Numbered from the stretch's first letter, positions 17,924 through 27,678 are shown. The stretch: 64,000 bases of DNA from Pseudoduganella lurida (GCF_007830455.1 NZ_VLLB01000004.1:124001-188000), one strand, 5' to 3'. The notes: generated by a model from the letters alone, not told the origin. Numbers and translations: made by a program.

Positions 17924-18607
17924 TCAGGCGTGCAGCCGCTGCAGCTGATGGCGCACCGATTCCAGCACGGCCTCCAGCGCAGTGTCCGGCGCGTCGGCCG
18001 GCGGCAGCGGGTGCAGCAGCGCCGCCGCACCGGTCAGGCCCAGCGTGGTGCAGCCGGCATGCAGGCGCTCCAGTTGCGCACTGACGGTCTCGCGCTCGCC
18101 CTGCCGATGCAGTTTCGCCAGCTCGGTCTGCGCGGTGCGAAGCTGCTGTTCGAAACCGGCCAGGTAGGCCTGCAGGCGGGCGGCATCGATGCCCAGGCGC
18201 GCCTGCGTGGCGGAGGGCTCTTCCGCATCGGGGTGCGCGCCTTGCGGTATTAGCGCGGCCAGCTGCGCGCGCACCTGCGCCGGCTCGAACGGTTTCACGA
18301 GGTAGCCGGACACGCCGGCCTGCCGGGCCTGGTCGAGCGTGGCGCCGTCGCTGGCCGATGAGACGAGCACGAACGGCAGTGCAGCCAGTGCCGCGTTGCC
18401 GCGCACGTGCTGCAGCAGCTCGATGCCGGACAGGCGCGGCATGCGCAGGTCGCAGAAGCAGATTGCCGGCCGCAACCCGCCCTGCAGTTGCGCCCACGCT
18501 TCGGCGCCGTCCTCGGCCTCGACGATCTCGTAGCGGCCGCTGCTGTCGATCAGGTGCATCAGCATCATGCGCGACACCACGTCGTCGTCGACTACCAGAA
18601 CTTTCAT
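17924..18607 (-). CDS. Response regulator without a DNA-binding output domain
   Basis: A 227-residue protein. Residues 1-120 are a receiver domain: acidic pair in VLVVDDDVVSR, phospho-acceptor Asp in CDLRMPRLSG, Ser/Ala switch region LVSSAS, Lys in YLVKPFEP. The remaining about 100 residues are helical, with LHAGCTTLGLTGAA that vaguely recalls a histidine phosphotransfer domain, but without a DNA-binding motif. A GGGAGAG site precedes ATG 18607. It sits 19 bp ahead of the CoA ligase and about 250 bp beyond the hybrid kinase gene on the same strand, so it may be co-transcribed with either. Its partner is unproven. Confidence 0.8.
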   Translation of the reverse strand: MKVLVVDDDVVSRMMLMHLIDSSGRYEIVEAEDGAEAWAQLQGGLRPAICFCDLRMPRLSGIELLQHVRGNAALAALPFVLVSSASDGATLDQARQAGVSGYLVKPFEPAQVRAQLAALIPQGAHPDAEEPSATQARLGIDAARLQAYLAGFEQQLRTAQTELAKLHRQGERETVSAQLERLHAGCTTLGLTGAAALLHPLPPADAPDTALEAVLESVRHQLQRLHA

Positions 18608-18696
18608 GACTCTCCCATCCGGAAACCGGCGCCGAACCGGCGCCGGTGGAGGGCGATTATAACCAGTGGCGCCGTGGCGGGCCACCGCCGGCCTGG

Positions 18697-18865
18697 TTCA
18701 GTGGAGTCGCTCAGTGGCTTGGCTCAGTGGCGTAGCTTAGTGGCGTGGCTCAGTGGCGTAGCTTAGTGGCGTGCCTCGGTGGCGTGCCTCAGTGGCGTGC
18801 CTCAGTGGCGTGCGTCAGTGGCGTAGCTTAGTGGCGTGCCTCGGTGGCATGGTTCAGCGGCCCGC
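18697..18865 (+). repeat. 13-bp tandem repeat array, 13 units
   Basis: Thirteen consecutive 13-bp units of consensus CTCAGTGGCGTGC, variants differing mainly at the second to fourth and last positions (CTTAGTGGCGTAG, CTCGGTGGCGTGC). The last unit overlaps the final codons and stop of the hybrid kinase at 18854, so the array abuts that gene and fills most of the gap to the response regulator. There are no spacers, hence no CRISPR. Confidence 0.9.
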
Positions 18866-21800
18866 ATCGCCGACCGGCGCCAGGATGCGCCCCAGCGCTT
18901 CGTGCAGACGCGGCAGCTTGTGGCGGATGGCCGGCCACAGCGCGCGGTCGGCGGCCCGTTCCAGCTCGGCGCACAGGGCCTGCAATTCCACTTCCTGCAG
19001 GTAGGCGGCGCTGCCCTTCATGCCGTGGAACAGCCGCCCGGCCGCATCGGCATCGGCGGCGGCCAGTGCCGCATCGAGCTCGTTCAGCCGCCCCGGCAGG
19101 TCGGCAATGAACGCGTCGCGCAGCCGCAGCCGCAGCGCGCGCGCCTCTTCGCCATCGGCGCGGGGCGAGCGGCGCGCCGGGGGCGGCACGGGAATCCGTT
19201 CCAGCGTATCGACGCCGAACATCGCATCCAGGTCCGCCACCCCCGGCTGCGCCTTCGGCGGCCGGGCCGGCAGCGGCGGCAGCACGATGCCGCGGCGCTG
19301 CTGGCGTTCGACGGCACGCGTCAGCTGCAGGTGCAGCGCCGCCTCGTCGATCGGCTTGGTCAGAAAATCGTCCATGCCGGCCGCCAGGTAACGGCTGCGG
19401 TCCTCCTCGCTGGCGTTGGCCGTCAGCGCCACGATCATCAGGTCGCGGTCCCACACGGGCGCGCTGGCCGGGCCGCCGCTGCGGATCATGCGCGTGGCCG
19501 TCAGGCCATCCATCTCCGGCATGCGGCCGTCCATCAGGATCAGGTCGTAGCGGGTCTGCGCGCAGGCCGCCACCGCCAGCGCACCGTTGCCGACGATGTC
19601 CACGCGGTGGCCCAGGTCCTCCAGCATCGTGCGGATGATCATCTGGTTGGTCGGGAAGTCCTCCGCGCACAGCACCTTCAGGCTGTGCGTGTGCGGCGCG
19701 TGCGCGACCTGCGGCAGCGGCGCCGGCGCCACGCCTTCCTGCAGCGGCAGCGTCACCGTGAACACGCTGCCCACGTCCGGCGTGCTGACGGCGCCGATCT
19801 CGCCCCCCATCAGATCCACCAGCTGGCGGCAGATGGCCAGCCCGAGTCCCGTGCCGCCGTAGCGCCGCGTGGTGGTGGCGTCGGCCTGCTCGAATTTTTC
19901 GAACAGCCGCGGCAGCTCTTCCGGCGGGATGCCGATGCCGGTGTCCTCGACCGTGAAGCGGATGCGCGTGCAGCCGGCGCCGCAGCTCGTCGCGTCCGGA
20001 TGCACCCGCAGCACCACCTGGCCGCGCTGCGTGAACTTGAACGCATTGCCGACCAGGTTGACGAGCACCTGGCGCAGCCGCGTCGGATCGCCGACCACGA
20101 AGCGCGGCAGGCCGTCGCCGTAGTCGACATGGAAGTCGATGGCCTGCGCGGCCGCCTGCTCGCCGAACAGGCTGACCACGTTCTCGACGGTGATGGCCAG
20201 CGCGAAATCGATGTTCTCGATCGACAGCTTGCCCGCCTCGATCTTCGAGAAGTCCAGCAGGTCGTTGATCAGCGACAGCAGCGACTGGGCATTGGCCTGG
20301 CCCCGCTGGATCTGTTCGCGCGTGCCGTGCGGCAGCACCGGGTCGCGCAGCGCGAACCCCAGCATGCCGATCACGCCGGCCAGCGGCGTGCGCATCTCGT
20401 GGCTCATGTTGGCGAGGAACTCCGATTTCTGGCGCGTCGCATCCTCGGCGCGCTGGGCCGCCTGGCGCAGCCGTTCGTCGCGCTGTTCCAGTTCGCGCTT
20501 CTGCTCGATCAGCAGGTGGTTCTTCATCTCCACCTCGGCCGTGCGCAGGCTCACCTGCTGTTCCAGGCGGGCGCGCTGGCCGCGCAGGTTCCGCACGCGC
20601 GCCCGGTACAGGCCGAACGCGGCGCCCAGCACCAGCAGCAGCGCCAGCGTGCGCACCCACCAGGTCTTCCACAGCGGCGGCAGGATCGTGATGGCCACCG
20701 TGGCCGGCGCGCTCCACACGCCATCCTTGTTGGCCGCCCGCACCTGGAACACGTAGCGGCCCGGGTCGAGGTTGGTGTAGGTGGCGAAGCGCTTGTTCGC
20801 GCCGGTGGCCACCCAGCCCCGGTCGAAGCCCTGCAGCCGGTAGGCGTAGCGGTTGTTCTGCGGCGATGCGTAGTGCAGCGCCGCGAACTCCAGCGAGAAC
20901 ACCGAATCGTTCTGGCCCAGCGTCAGTTCGTTCGTGGCCTCGATGGCGCGCGGCAGCGTCACGCGCCCGTCCGGCCGCACCATGCCGGGCCGTACCGACT
21001 GGTTGAGGATCTGGAAGTCCGTGATGGCCACGGCCGGCGCGATGCCGTTGGCGCGCACGGCGGCCGGATCGAACGCGGTGATGCCGTTGAAGCCGCCGAA
21101 GTACAGCGTGCCGTCCGGCGCCGCCAGCGCGGAGCCGTCGAAGTAGGCGCCCTCGATGGTGCCGTCCACGCCGGAAAAATTGCGCACCTGGCGGTTGGCG
21201 ATCTCGAAGCTGGACAGGCCGATGTTCGTCGACAGCCACAGCTTGCCCTGGCGGTCGGCCAGGATCGCCGCGATCGAGTCGTCCGCCAGGCCGTCCTGCC
21301 GCAGCGTGCGGTGGAACCGCGGTGCCTGTGCCTTGCCCTCCCCGCTGCGGGCCGGTTCCATGCGGTTCAGGCCCGAGGCGGTACCGACCCACAGCGTGCC
21401 TTGCGCGTCTTCGTACAGGTAGTGCACCTCGTTGTGGGACAGGCTGTATGGATCGTTGCGGTCGTGCCGGAAGTGCGTGAAGCGGCCGGTGCGGCGGTCC
21501 AGCAGGTCCAGGCCGTGGAAGGTGCCCACCCACAGATTGCCCTGGCGGTCCTCGAGCACGGGCCGCACCGTGTTGTCGGCCAGGCTGTGGGGATCGGCGG
21601 GATCGTGGCGGAACGTGGCGATGGCGCCATCCGGATCGATGCGGTAAAGGCCGGCCTTGCTGGACACCCAGATCGCGCCGGCCCGGTCGCCGTACACATA
21701 GCGCACCGTGTCCAGCTCCGGGTTGCCGCGCGAGAGCAGCAGCGGGCCGAATCTGCTGGTGGCCGGATCGAAGGTGCGCACGCCGGTGCGGCCGCCGACC

Positions 21801-23122
21801 CACAGCGTGGCGCCGCCACCGGCCCGCGGCGCGCGCCACAGTGCCGTCACGTGCGCGTCGCTGGCGCCATTGCCGGTCTGCGGCAGGCGGTACAGCGAGC
21901 TGCCGCCGCCCAGCGGATCGTACAGGGACAGGCCGTCGTTGTTGCCGATCCAGAGTTTGCCGCCGCCGGCATCGACGATGGCGCGCACGCGGTTGTCCGC
22001 CAGCGAGCCCGGTTCATCCGGATCCTTTACCAGCCGGGCGAAGCCGCCGCCGGACAGGTCGATGCGGCTGACGCCGTTGTACCAGGTGCCGACCCAGAAC
22101 GTGCCGACCCGGTCGCGGTACAGCGCCGAGACGTTATCGTCCGCCAGGCTGTGCGGATCGCCGGCCTTGTGGCGGTAGCGCACGAAGCGCGCCGTGGCGG
22201 GATGCCAGCGCAGCAGGCCTTCGTTGCGCATGCCCACCCACAGCACGCCATCCATGTCCTGGTAGACGTTCATCACGGCGCCGGCCGGCAGCCCGGCCGC
22301 AGCGGGCAGCCGTTCGCGCCGCGGCGCCGCCTCCCCGTCGCCGGCACCGGCATGCCAGCGTTCCAGGCCGGCGTGCGAGCCGACCCACAGCGTATCGTCG
22401 CGGTCCACCATCAGCGACTGCACGGCCACCGGGCGCGCCTGGCCCGGCATCGTGACCGTGTAGTGGCGGAAGACGCGGCTGTCCGGGGCCAGCATGTCCA
22501 CGCCGCCCGGCGTGCCGATCCACAGGCGGCCGGCGCGGTCACGCGCCAGCGTGTTGATCTGGTCCTGCGCCAGGCTGTCCGGATCGTCCGCGCTGTTATG
22601 CCAGATCGTGAAGCGGCCGCTGGCCGGATCGAAGCGCTGCAGGCCGTCCGCGGTGCCCAGCCAAAGGCCGCCGGCACCGTCGTCGATGATGGCGCGCACG
22701 TGGCGGTTGCCATTGCCGCGCTGCTCGGGCTCGGCGGGTCGGTAGTGCGTGAAGCGCTGCGTGAGCGGGTCGAACAGGTCGAGGCCCGCATCGGTGCCGA
22801 TCCACAGGCGGCCGGACGGATCCACGTGCAGCACGCGCACCCAGTTCTCCGCCAGGCTGGCCGGATCGGACAACGCGTTCTGGTAGATCACCGTGCGGTA
22901 ACCGTCGAAGCGCGCCAGGCCGGCCTGCGTGCCGAACCACATGAAGCCCTGGCGGTCCTGGGCGATCGCCAGCACGGATTCCTGCGGCAGGCCGCCGTCC
23001 ACGTTCAGCTGTTCGAAGCGCAGCGTGCGTGGCGGCGCGGCCGTGGCGCTGCCGGCGGCGCAGATCAGGGCAAGCAGCAGGCACAGCGTGGCCAGCAGCG
23101 GCCGCGAAACAGATCGGACCAT
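18854..23122 (-). CDS. Hybrid sensor kinase with periplasmic beta-propeller
   Basis: A 1,422-residue one-protein phosphorelay. A signal peptide or anchor (LLATLCLLLALICAAGSATA) leads to a large periplasmic part with many two-component regulator propeller repeats (RLWIGTDAGLDLFD, NLWVGTFHGLDLLD and similar), then a Y_Y_Y domain and a transmembrane helix near residue 826. Cytoplasmic parts are a HisKA box NMSHEMRTPLAG (His about 907), an ATPase, a receiver domain (MDGRMPEMDG, Asp about 1196) and a C-terminal Hpt (LFHGMKGSAAYL, His about 1366). This architecture commonly senses carbohydrates in other bacteria. The ligand here is unknown. ATG 23122 lies one base after the patatin stop. Confidence 0.9.
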   Translation of the reverse strand: MVRSVSRPLLATLCLLLALICAAGSATAAPPRTLRFEQLNVDGGLPQESVLAIAQDRQGFMWFGTQAGLARFDGYRTVIYQNALSDPASLAENWVRVLHVDPSGRLWIGTDAGLDLFDPLTQRFTHYRPAEPEQRGNGNRHVRAIIDDGAGGLWLGTADGLQRFDPASGRFTIWHNSADDPDSLAQDQINTLARDRAGRLWIGTPGGVDMLAPDSRVFRHYTVTMPGQARPVAVQSLMVDRDDTLWVGSHAGLERWHAGAGDGEAAPRRERLPAAAGLPAGAVMNVYQDMDGVLWVGMRNEGLLRWHPATARFVRYRHKAGDPHSLADDNVSALYRDRVGTFWVGTWYNGVSRIDLSGGGFARLVKDPDEPGSLADNRVRAIVDAGGGKLWIGNNDGLSLYDPLGGGSSLYRLPQTGNGASDAHVTALWRAPRAGGGATLWVGGRTGVRTFDPATSRFGPLLLSRGNPELDTVRYVYGDRAGAIWVSSKAGLYRIDPDGAIATFRHDPADPHSLADNTVRPVLEDRQGNLWVGTFHGLDLLDRRTGRFTHFRHDRNDPYSLSHNEVHYLYEDAQGTLWVGTASGLNRMEPARSGEGKAQAPRFHRTLRQDGLADDSIAAILADRQGKLWLSTNIGLSSFEIANRQVRNFSGVDGTIEGAYFDGSALAAPDGTLYFGGFNGITAFDPAAVRANGIAPAVAITDFQILNQSVRPGMVRPDGRVTLPRAIEATNELTLGQNDSVFSLEFAALHYASPQNNRYAYRLQGFDRGWVATGANKRFATYTNLDPGRYVFQVRAANKDGVWSAPATVAITILPPLWKTWWVRTLALLLVLGAAFGLYRARVRNLRGQRARLEQQVSLRTAEVEMKNHLLIEQKRELEQRDERLRQAAQRAEDATRQKSEFLANMSHEMRTPLAGVIGMLGFALRDPVLPHGTREQIQRGQANAQSLLSLINDLLDFSKIEAGKLSIENIDFALAITVENVVSLFGEQAAAQAIDFHVDYGDGLPRFVVGDPTRLRQVLVNLVGNAFKFTQRGQVVLRVHPDATSCGAGCTRIRFTVEDTGIGIPPEELPRLFEKFEQADATTTRRYGGTGLGLAICRQLVDLMGGEIGAVSTPDVGSVFTVTLPLQEGVAPAPLPQVAHAPHTHSLKVLCAEDFPTNQMIIRTMLEDLGHRVDIVGNGALAVAACAQTRYDLILMDGRMPEMDGLTATRMIRSGGPASAPVWDRDLMIVALTANASEEDRSRYLAAGMDDFLTKPIDEAALHLQLTRAVERQQRRGIVLPPLPARPPKAQPGVADLDAMFGVDTLERIPVPPPARRSPRADGEEARALRLRLRDAFIADLPGRLNELDAALAAADADAAGRLFHGMKGSAAYLQEVELQALCAELERAADRALWPAIRHKLPRLHEALGRILAPVGDAGR

Positions 23123-23123
23123 G

Positions 23124-24293
23124 TCAGTTACCGAAAAAAGCCAGCACGTCGGCACGCCGCGCGTGGGTGTCGCGCTGGCCGAGACGGATCAGCTCATTGG
23201 TGTAGCTGGCCTCGAACAGCAGGTAGGAAGCCAGCGCGGCGCCGCGCGCCTCGGTCGCGCCGATCCCGGACAGCATGGCACGGATCGGTGCCGGCAGGCT
23301 GCCCACGTGGCGCAGCGCGATGTCGTCCAGCCGTTCGGACGGCGCGATCACCAGCAGCTCGACGGTGCGCAGCGGCGTGTGCTCGCGCAGCTCGGCCGGC
23401 AGCATCGACAGCGTGTGGTTGATGCGGTTCAGGCGTTCGATGTCCATTGCCAGCCCATCCAGGAAGATCGACGACATGGCATGACCGGCCACCTGCGCCA
23501 GGCTGGGATAGCGCGCCGTGTCGCCGCCATTGCGCGCCGGTTCCGTCAGGCGCCCTGCCCCCACCACCAGCACTTTCGCGGCGCCCAGGTGGATGGCGGG
23601 CGAGATGGGCGCGAGCTGGCGCATCGAGCCGTCGCCGCAGTATTCGCGGTGGCCGCCCACGAACAGCGGCGTGGCCGGAAAAATGAACGGAATGGCCGCG
23701 GAGGCCAGCAGGTGCTCGACGCCGATCTGGTCCTGCAGGGCGATGCGCTGCATGCGGATCCACGGCGCGATCTCGGCGGCGGTCTGGTAGAAGGTAATGT
23801 GCTGGCCACCCGTGTACGACGATGCCGTCACGGCCAGCGCATGCAGCAGGCCTTCCTGCAGCACGTTGTCCAGGCGCGGCAGGTCCAGCATGCGGTGCAG
23901 CAGGTTGACCAGCGGGGTGTTGTCCAGCAGCGACGTGGGCGGCGCCGCGCGCCATTTGCGCAGCAGCCAGCCGAACGACAGCAGCGACAGCCAGCGCGCG
24001 CCGGAACGCAAAACGCCGAGGGAATCGGCCCGATAGACCTGCTCGACGGCGATGTGCGACCACACCTCCACCAGCTTGGCCACGCCCTCGCCGAAGTTGT
24101 CGGCACGGCAGGCCAGTGCGGTCGCATTGATGGCGCCGGCCGACGTGCCGCAGATGATCTGGAACGGACTGCGCGCCGGCGCCCAGCCCTCCTCCCACAG
24201 GATCTGCGCAATCGCCTGCAGCACACCGACCTGGTAGGCGGCACGGGCACCGCCGCCGGTCAAGATCAGGCCGGTTTTCTTTTTTATTCCCAT
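23124..24293 (-). CDS. Patatin-like phospholipase
   Basis: A 389-residue serine lipase-like protein. It shows the oxyanion-hole [13 protein letters not shown] (residues 13-25), the nucleophile motif GTSAG near residue 50 and the dyad Asp in YCGDGSMRQ near 215. No signal peptide, so probably cytosolic. ATG 24293 is preferred because the GGG oxyanion loop must lie near the N-terminus and upstream codons belong to a repeat element. It is immediately followed by the hybrid kinase, with a one-base gap. This suggests one transcript, though no functional link is known. Confidence 0.85.
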   Translation of the reverse strand: MGIKKKTGLILTGGGARAAYQVGVLQAIAQILWEEGWAPARSPFQIICGTSAGAINATALACRADNFGEGVAKLVEVWSHIAVEQVYRADSLGVLRSGARWLSLLSFGWLLRKWRAAPPTSLLDNTPLVNLLHRMLDLPRLDNVLQEGLLHALAVTASSYTGGQHITFYQTAAEIAPWIRMQRIALQDQIGVEHLLASAAIPFIFPATPLFVGGHREYCGDGSMRQLAPISPAIHLGAAKVLVVGAGRLTEPARNGGDTARYPSLAQVAGHAMSSIFLDGLAMDIERLNRINHTLSMLPAELREHTPLRTVELLVIAPSERLDDIALRHVGSLPAPIRAMLSGIGATEARGAALASYLLFEASYTNELIRLGQRDTHARRADVLAFFGN

Positions 24294-24352
24294 CCGACAA
24301 GGGTAACACGGCGGGGTGGGCGCCAGATCACGAGGCCCGCGGTGATACTGTC

Positions 24353-24407
24353 GAGCTCGTGTCCATGTCGGGGTCTGACCCCAGGGTGGACACGGGCTCG
24401 GCCGTGG
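24353..24407 (+). repeat. REP-like interspersed repeat, copy A
   Basis: A 55-bp element with ends GAGCTCGTGTCC and GTGGACACGGGCTCGGCC and a palindromic core (GGGGTCTGACCCC). It lies between the patatin and gamma-glutamyltransferase genes. The same 55-bp element recurs at 62658-62712, and a third copy lies inverted at 62598-62640. Confidence 0.85.
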
Positions 24408-24412
24408 CGGGG

Positions 24413-26206
24413 TCAATCGCCGCGCACGATGCCTTCGCGGCGCGGGTCGGCGCCGCCGAACCAGACAGTCTTGCCGTTGGCGTCATTGCGGCGCTGGATG
24501 CCCTGCAGGCCCGAGTTCTGCTCGAACTCCTTCACTTCGTGGCCCTTCGCCTTCAGCTGCGCGATCACGTCGGCGTTCACGCGGCCCGCTTCCAGTTCGG
24601 TGGGCCCGTTGCGGCTGCCGTAGTTGGGCAGGCTGATGGCCTGCTGCACGTCCAGGTTCCAGTCCAGCGTGCCGACCAGCACCTTCATCACGTAGTTGAT
24701 GATGGTCGAGCCGCCCGGCGAACCGGTGGCCAGCACCAGTTTATTGGTGGCCTTGTCGAACACCAGCGTGGGCGACATGGCGCTGCGCGGACGCTTGCCG
24801 GGCTGCACGCGGTTGGCGATCGGGCCCTGCTCGTCGGCCGCGTCGAACGAGAAGTCGGTCAGCTGGTTGTTCAGCATGAAGCCGTCGACCATCTGCCGGG
24901 AGCCGAACGCATCTTCCACGGAGGTGGTCATCGACAGCCCGCCGCCATACTGGTCCACCGCCACGAGGTGCGAGGTGGACGGCTTGTCCAGCGCCGTATC
25001 GGTGCCCCACGCTACCTGCATGCCCTGCGGCGTGCCGGGCTGCGCGCTGCCCATCGACTTCTCGCCGATCAGCGCGGCGCGTCCTGCCAGGTAACCCTTG
25101 TCCAGCATCGACGCGATGCCCTTGCCCGGCAGCGGCACGAAATCGGTGTCCGCCACGTAGCGGTTGCGGTCCGCGTAGGCCAGGCGACCGGCCTCGGAGA
25201 ACAGGTGGATGGCCTGCGCATCGAGCTGGCCGTTCACGGGAGGATACGCAGCGATCTTGGTGGTTTCCAGGATGCCCAGCATCTGCGCGATGGCGATGCC
25301 GCCGGAGGATGGTGGCGGCGCGCCGCACACGGTCCACTGGCGGTAGTCGCTGCAGACGGGATCGCGCTCTTTCGGGCGGTAGTCGGCGATGTCCCTGGCC
25401 GTGAGCAGGCCCGGATTCGTCGGATGGTCCGCTACCTTGGCAGCGATGTCGCGTGCGATGCGGCCGGTATAGAACACTTCGGCGCCGCCCCTGGCGATCT
25501 CGCGCAGCGTCTTGGCCAGCTCGGGATTCTTCAGCAGGTAGCCGACCGGGCGCGGCGCTCCTTCCTTGTCATAGAAGTAGGCGGCGGCGACCGGGTCGCG
25601 CGGCAGGCGCGACGCGTCGTACTTCAGCAGCGCGTTCAGGCGCGGACTGACCTTGAAGCCGTTCTCGGCCAGTTCGATGGCCGGCGCGAACAGCTTCGCC
25701 CACGCCAGCTTGCCGTGCTGCCGGTGCGCCAGCGCCAGCATGCGCAGCACCCCCGGCGCACCGGTGGAGCGGCCGCCGACGATGCCCTGCTCGCGCGACA
25801 TCGGCTTGCCATCGTCGCCGAGGAACAGCCGCTCCGTGGCGGCCATCGGCGCCGTCTCGCGGCCGTCGTAGGAATGCACCTTCTTCCCGTCGAACAGCAT
25901 CAGGAACGCGCCGCCGCCGATGCCGGACGATTGCGGTTCCACCAGCGTGAGCACCATCTGCGTGGCGATCGCCGCATCGATGGAACTGCCGCCCTGCTTG
26001 AGCATCCGGTAACCCGCCTCGGTGGCCAGCGGATTGGCGGCCGCCACCATGTACTTGTGCGTCGTGACGCCGGCCTTTTCCTGGTAGCCTGTGGCGATTT
26101 CTGGCGCGCGCTGCAGCGCCGCGGTCTGCGCCAGCGTGGCCGAGCCGGTGCACAGCAGGGCCGCGGCCAGGGCAATGTTCAGGGGACGGGAATAAAGTCG
26201 GGTCAT
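24413..26206 (-). CDS. ggt: Gamma-glutamyltransferase
   Basis: A 597-residue periplasmic N-terminal-nucleophile hydrolase that cleaves glutathione and gamma-glutamyl compounds. A signal peptide ([19 protein letters not shown]) is followed by the conserved SSGIGGGAF motif. The autocatalytic nucleophile Thr lies in [11 protein letters not shown] near residue 411, which would split the precursor into large and small subunits. The GGST-type substrate loop is seen in [13 protein letters not shown]. Length and motif order are normal. AAGGAG precedes ATG 26206. It is separated from downstream genes by a REP-like repeat. Confidence 0.92.
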   Translation of the reverse strand: MTRLYSRPLNIALAAALLCTGSATLAQTAALQRAPEIATGYQEKAGVTTHKYMVAAANPLATEAGYRMLKQGGSSIDAAIATQMVLTLVEPQSSGIGGGAFLMLFDGKKVHSYDGRETAPMAATERLFLGDDGKPMSREQGIVGGRSTGAPGVLRMLALAHRQHGKLAWAKLFAPAIELAENGFKVSPRLNALLKYDASRLPRDPVAAAYFYDKEGAPRPVGYLLKNPELAKTLREIARGGAEVFYTGRIARDIAAKVADHPTNPGLLTARDIADYRPKERDPVCSDYRQWTVCGAPPPSSGGIAIAQMLGILETTKIAAYPPVNGQLDAQAIHLFSEAGRLAYADRNRYVADTDFVPLPGKGIASMLDKGYLAGRAALIGEKSMGSAQPGTPQGMQVAWGTDTALDKPSTSHLVAVDQYGGGLSMTTSVEDAFGSRQMVDGFMLNNQLTDFSFDAADEQGPIANRVQPGKRPRSAMSPTLVFDKATNKLVLATGSPGGSTIINYVMKVLVGTLDWNLDVQQAISLPNYGSRNGPTELEAGRVNADVIAQLKAKGHEVKEFEQNSGLQGIQRRNDANGKTVWFGGADPRREGIVRGD

Positions 26207-26288
26207 CGGTTCTCCTTGAAAAACAAAACGCGCGACATGGGTCGCGCGTGCAGTACAACTCAGGTCCAGCAGATGACCGAATGCTACC

Positions 26289-27047
26289 CTATTTCGGCTG
26301 CATGCGGATGGCACCGTCCAGGCGGATGGTCTCGCCGTTGAGCATCACGTTCTCGATGATGGCCCGGGCCAGTTGCGCATATTCGTCGGGCTTGCCCAGC
26401 CGCGGCGGGAACGGCACCATCTTGCCCAGCGCCTCCTGCACCTCGGCCGGCATCCCCAGCAGCATCGGCGTCTCGAAGATGCCGGGCGCGATGGTCATCA
26501 CGCGGATGCCGCTCTTCGACAGGTCGCGTGCCATCGGCAAGGTCATGCCCGCCACGCCGGCCTTCGAGGCGGCGTAGGCCGTCTGGCCCATCTGGCCGTC
26601 GAACGCGGCGACGGATGCCGTGTTGATGATCACGCCCCGCTCGCCGTGCTCGAGCGGTTCCGCCTGCGCCATCGCCGCCGCCGCCAGCCGGCACATATTG
26701 AACGTGCCGACCAGGTTGATGCCCACCGCGCGGGCAAACAGGTCGAGCGGATGGGGGCCGTCACGCCCGACCGTCTTCGCAGCCGGTGCGATGCCGGCGC
26801 AGTTGACCAGGCCGCGCACCGCACCGAGCGCCTGCGCGGCCGCCAACACGGCGACACCGTCCGCTTCCTGCGTGACATCGCAGCGCACGAAGCGCCCGCC
26901 CAGTTCCGCTGCCAGCGCTGCGCCGGCCTCTTCCTGCAGGTCCGCCAGCACGACCGTACCGCCGGCCGCCGCCAGGGTGCGCGCCGTCGCGGCGCCCAGT
27001 CCCGAGGCGCCGCCCGTGATGATGTATACATTGCCTTCGATGCGCAT
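26289..27047 (-). CDS. SDR family 3-hydroxyacyl-CoA dehydrogenase-like protein
   Basis: A 252-residue short-chain dehydrogenase: nucleotide motif TGGASGLG (11-18), NCAGIAPA, catalytic Ser in NTASVAAFDG and YxxxK in YAASKAG. The insertion with GPHPLDLFARAVGINLVG and the ending MLNGETIRLDGAIRM resemble the type II 3-hydroxyacyl-CoA dehydrogenase / 3-hydroxy-2-methylbutyryl-CoA dehydrogenase group, which acts in isoleucine and short branched acyl-CoA oxidation. TAGGAG lies before ATG 27047, and a perfect palindrome overlaps its promoter. The substrate is inferred from family resemblance. Confidence 0.75.
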   Translation of the reverse strand: MRIEGNVYIITGGASGLGAATARTLAAAGGTVVLADLQEEAGAALAAELGGRFVRCDVTQEADGVAVLAAAQALGAVRGLVNCAGIAPAAKTVGRDGPHPLDLFARAVGINLVGTFNMCRLAAAAMAQAEPLEHGERGVIINTASVAAFDGQMGQTAYAASKAGVAGMTLPMARDLSKSGIRVMTIAPGIFETPMLLGMPAEVQEALGKMVPFPPRLGKPDEYAQLARAIIENVMLNGETIRLDGAIRMQPK

Positions 27048-27058
27048 GGCCACTCCTA

Positions 27059-27088
27059 TTGACGTTAACGTTAACGTCAAGGATTGTA
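27059..27088 (-). promoter_or_regulatory. Promoter and 22-bp palindromic operator of the SDR gene
   Basis: Positions 27059-27080 are a perfect 22-bp palindrome built from TTGACGTTAAC and its reverse complement. On the minus strand it directly follows a -10-like TACAAT (27088-27083) and ends six bases before the ribosome-binding site, so a bound protein would cover the transcription start. The -35 is weak. Confidence 0.7.
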
Positions 27089-27123
27089 GCGCAGTTGGTG
27101 GCGGGCAGGCAGTGGCCGGTGCC

Positions 27124-27678
27124 TCACATGCAGCTGACGAAGCCGCCCGTGTTCGTGCACGGCCGGCCGGTCGGACTGGTCAGTACGGCGCCACCCCGGT
27201 ACTGGGTGCCGGTCGCGTCGCGGCAGCCGGTGCCCACGCACGCAGCCGGCGATGGCCGCGTGGCACCCGGCGGCGGCACGGCGTAGGCGCCCGGGGCGGG
27301 AACGGCGGACCCATTGCCTGCCGAAGGATTGACGGCGGGTGGCACGGGTGGCCGCGGCGCCGCCGGATAGGGAGAATTCAGCGTGGCCGACGGCAGCATC
27401 AGCGAAGGTGCCTGCGGCCGGGTGTCGGGAATGCCAATGCGCGCTTCACCCTGCGCGGGCACGGGCCGGCGCGGCATTGGCCGCTGCGCGGGCGCCGTGC
27501 GGCACGGCTCGACGGCCAGGCTGCGGCCATCGGCAGCCAGCGTGCAGGCGGGCAGCTTGGCATAGGCAGCGCTTTGTTGCGCTATCTGTTCGGCCGGTTC
27601 CTGCCGCACGGCATGCACGGCCGCTACAGGAAGCAGCAAGGTCGCGACAAGGGTCGCTCCGGAAGTTGCGATGCGCAT
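27124..27678 (-). CDS. Secreted Pro-rich protein of unknown function
   Basis: A 184-residue protein with an N-terminal signal peptide (ATLVATLLLPVAAVHA). A low-complexity Pro/Ala middle follows (PVPAQG, PRPPVPPAVNPSAG, PAPGAYAVPPPGA), then a C-terminal Cys pair-rich end (ACVGTGCRD, GRPCTNTGGFVSCM) that could form disulfides in the periplasm. No enzyme motif. ATG 27678 gives the best signal peptide; an in-frame ATG at 27711 is possible. The convergent or adjacent genes give no functional hint. Confidence 0.65.
   Translation of the reverse strand: MRIATSGATLVATLLLPVAAVHAVRQEPAEQIAQQSAAYAKLPACTLAADGRSLAVEPCRTAPAQRPMPRRPVPAQGEARIGIPDTRPQAPSLMLPSATLNSPYPAAPRPPVPPAVNPSAGNGSAVPAPGAYAVPPPGATRPSPAACVGTGCRDATGTQYRGGAVLTSPTGRPCTNTGGFVSCM

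Noticed and set aside
18836..23422. Open frame of about 1,500 codons on the plus strand opposite the hybrid kinase
   Set aside because: It is an antisense shadow caused by high GC in the third codon position. The minus strand shows complete kinase, receiver and Hpt motifs.
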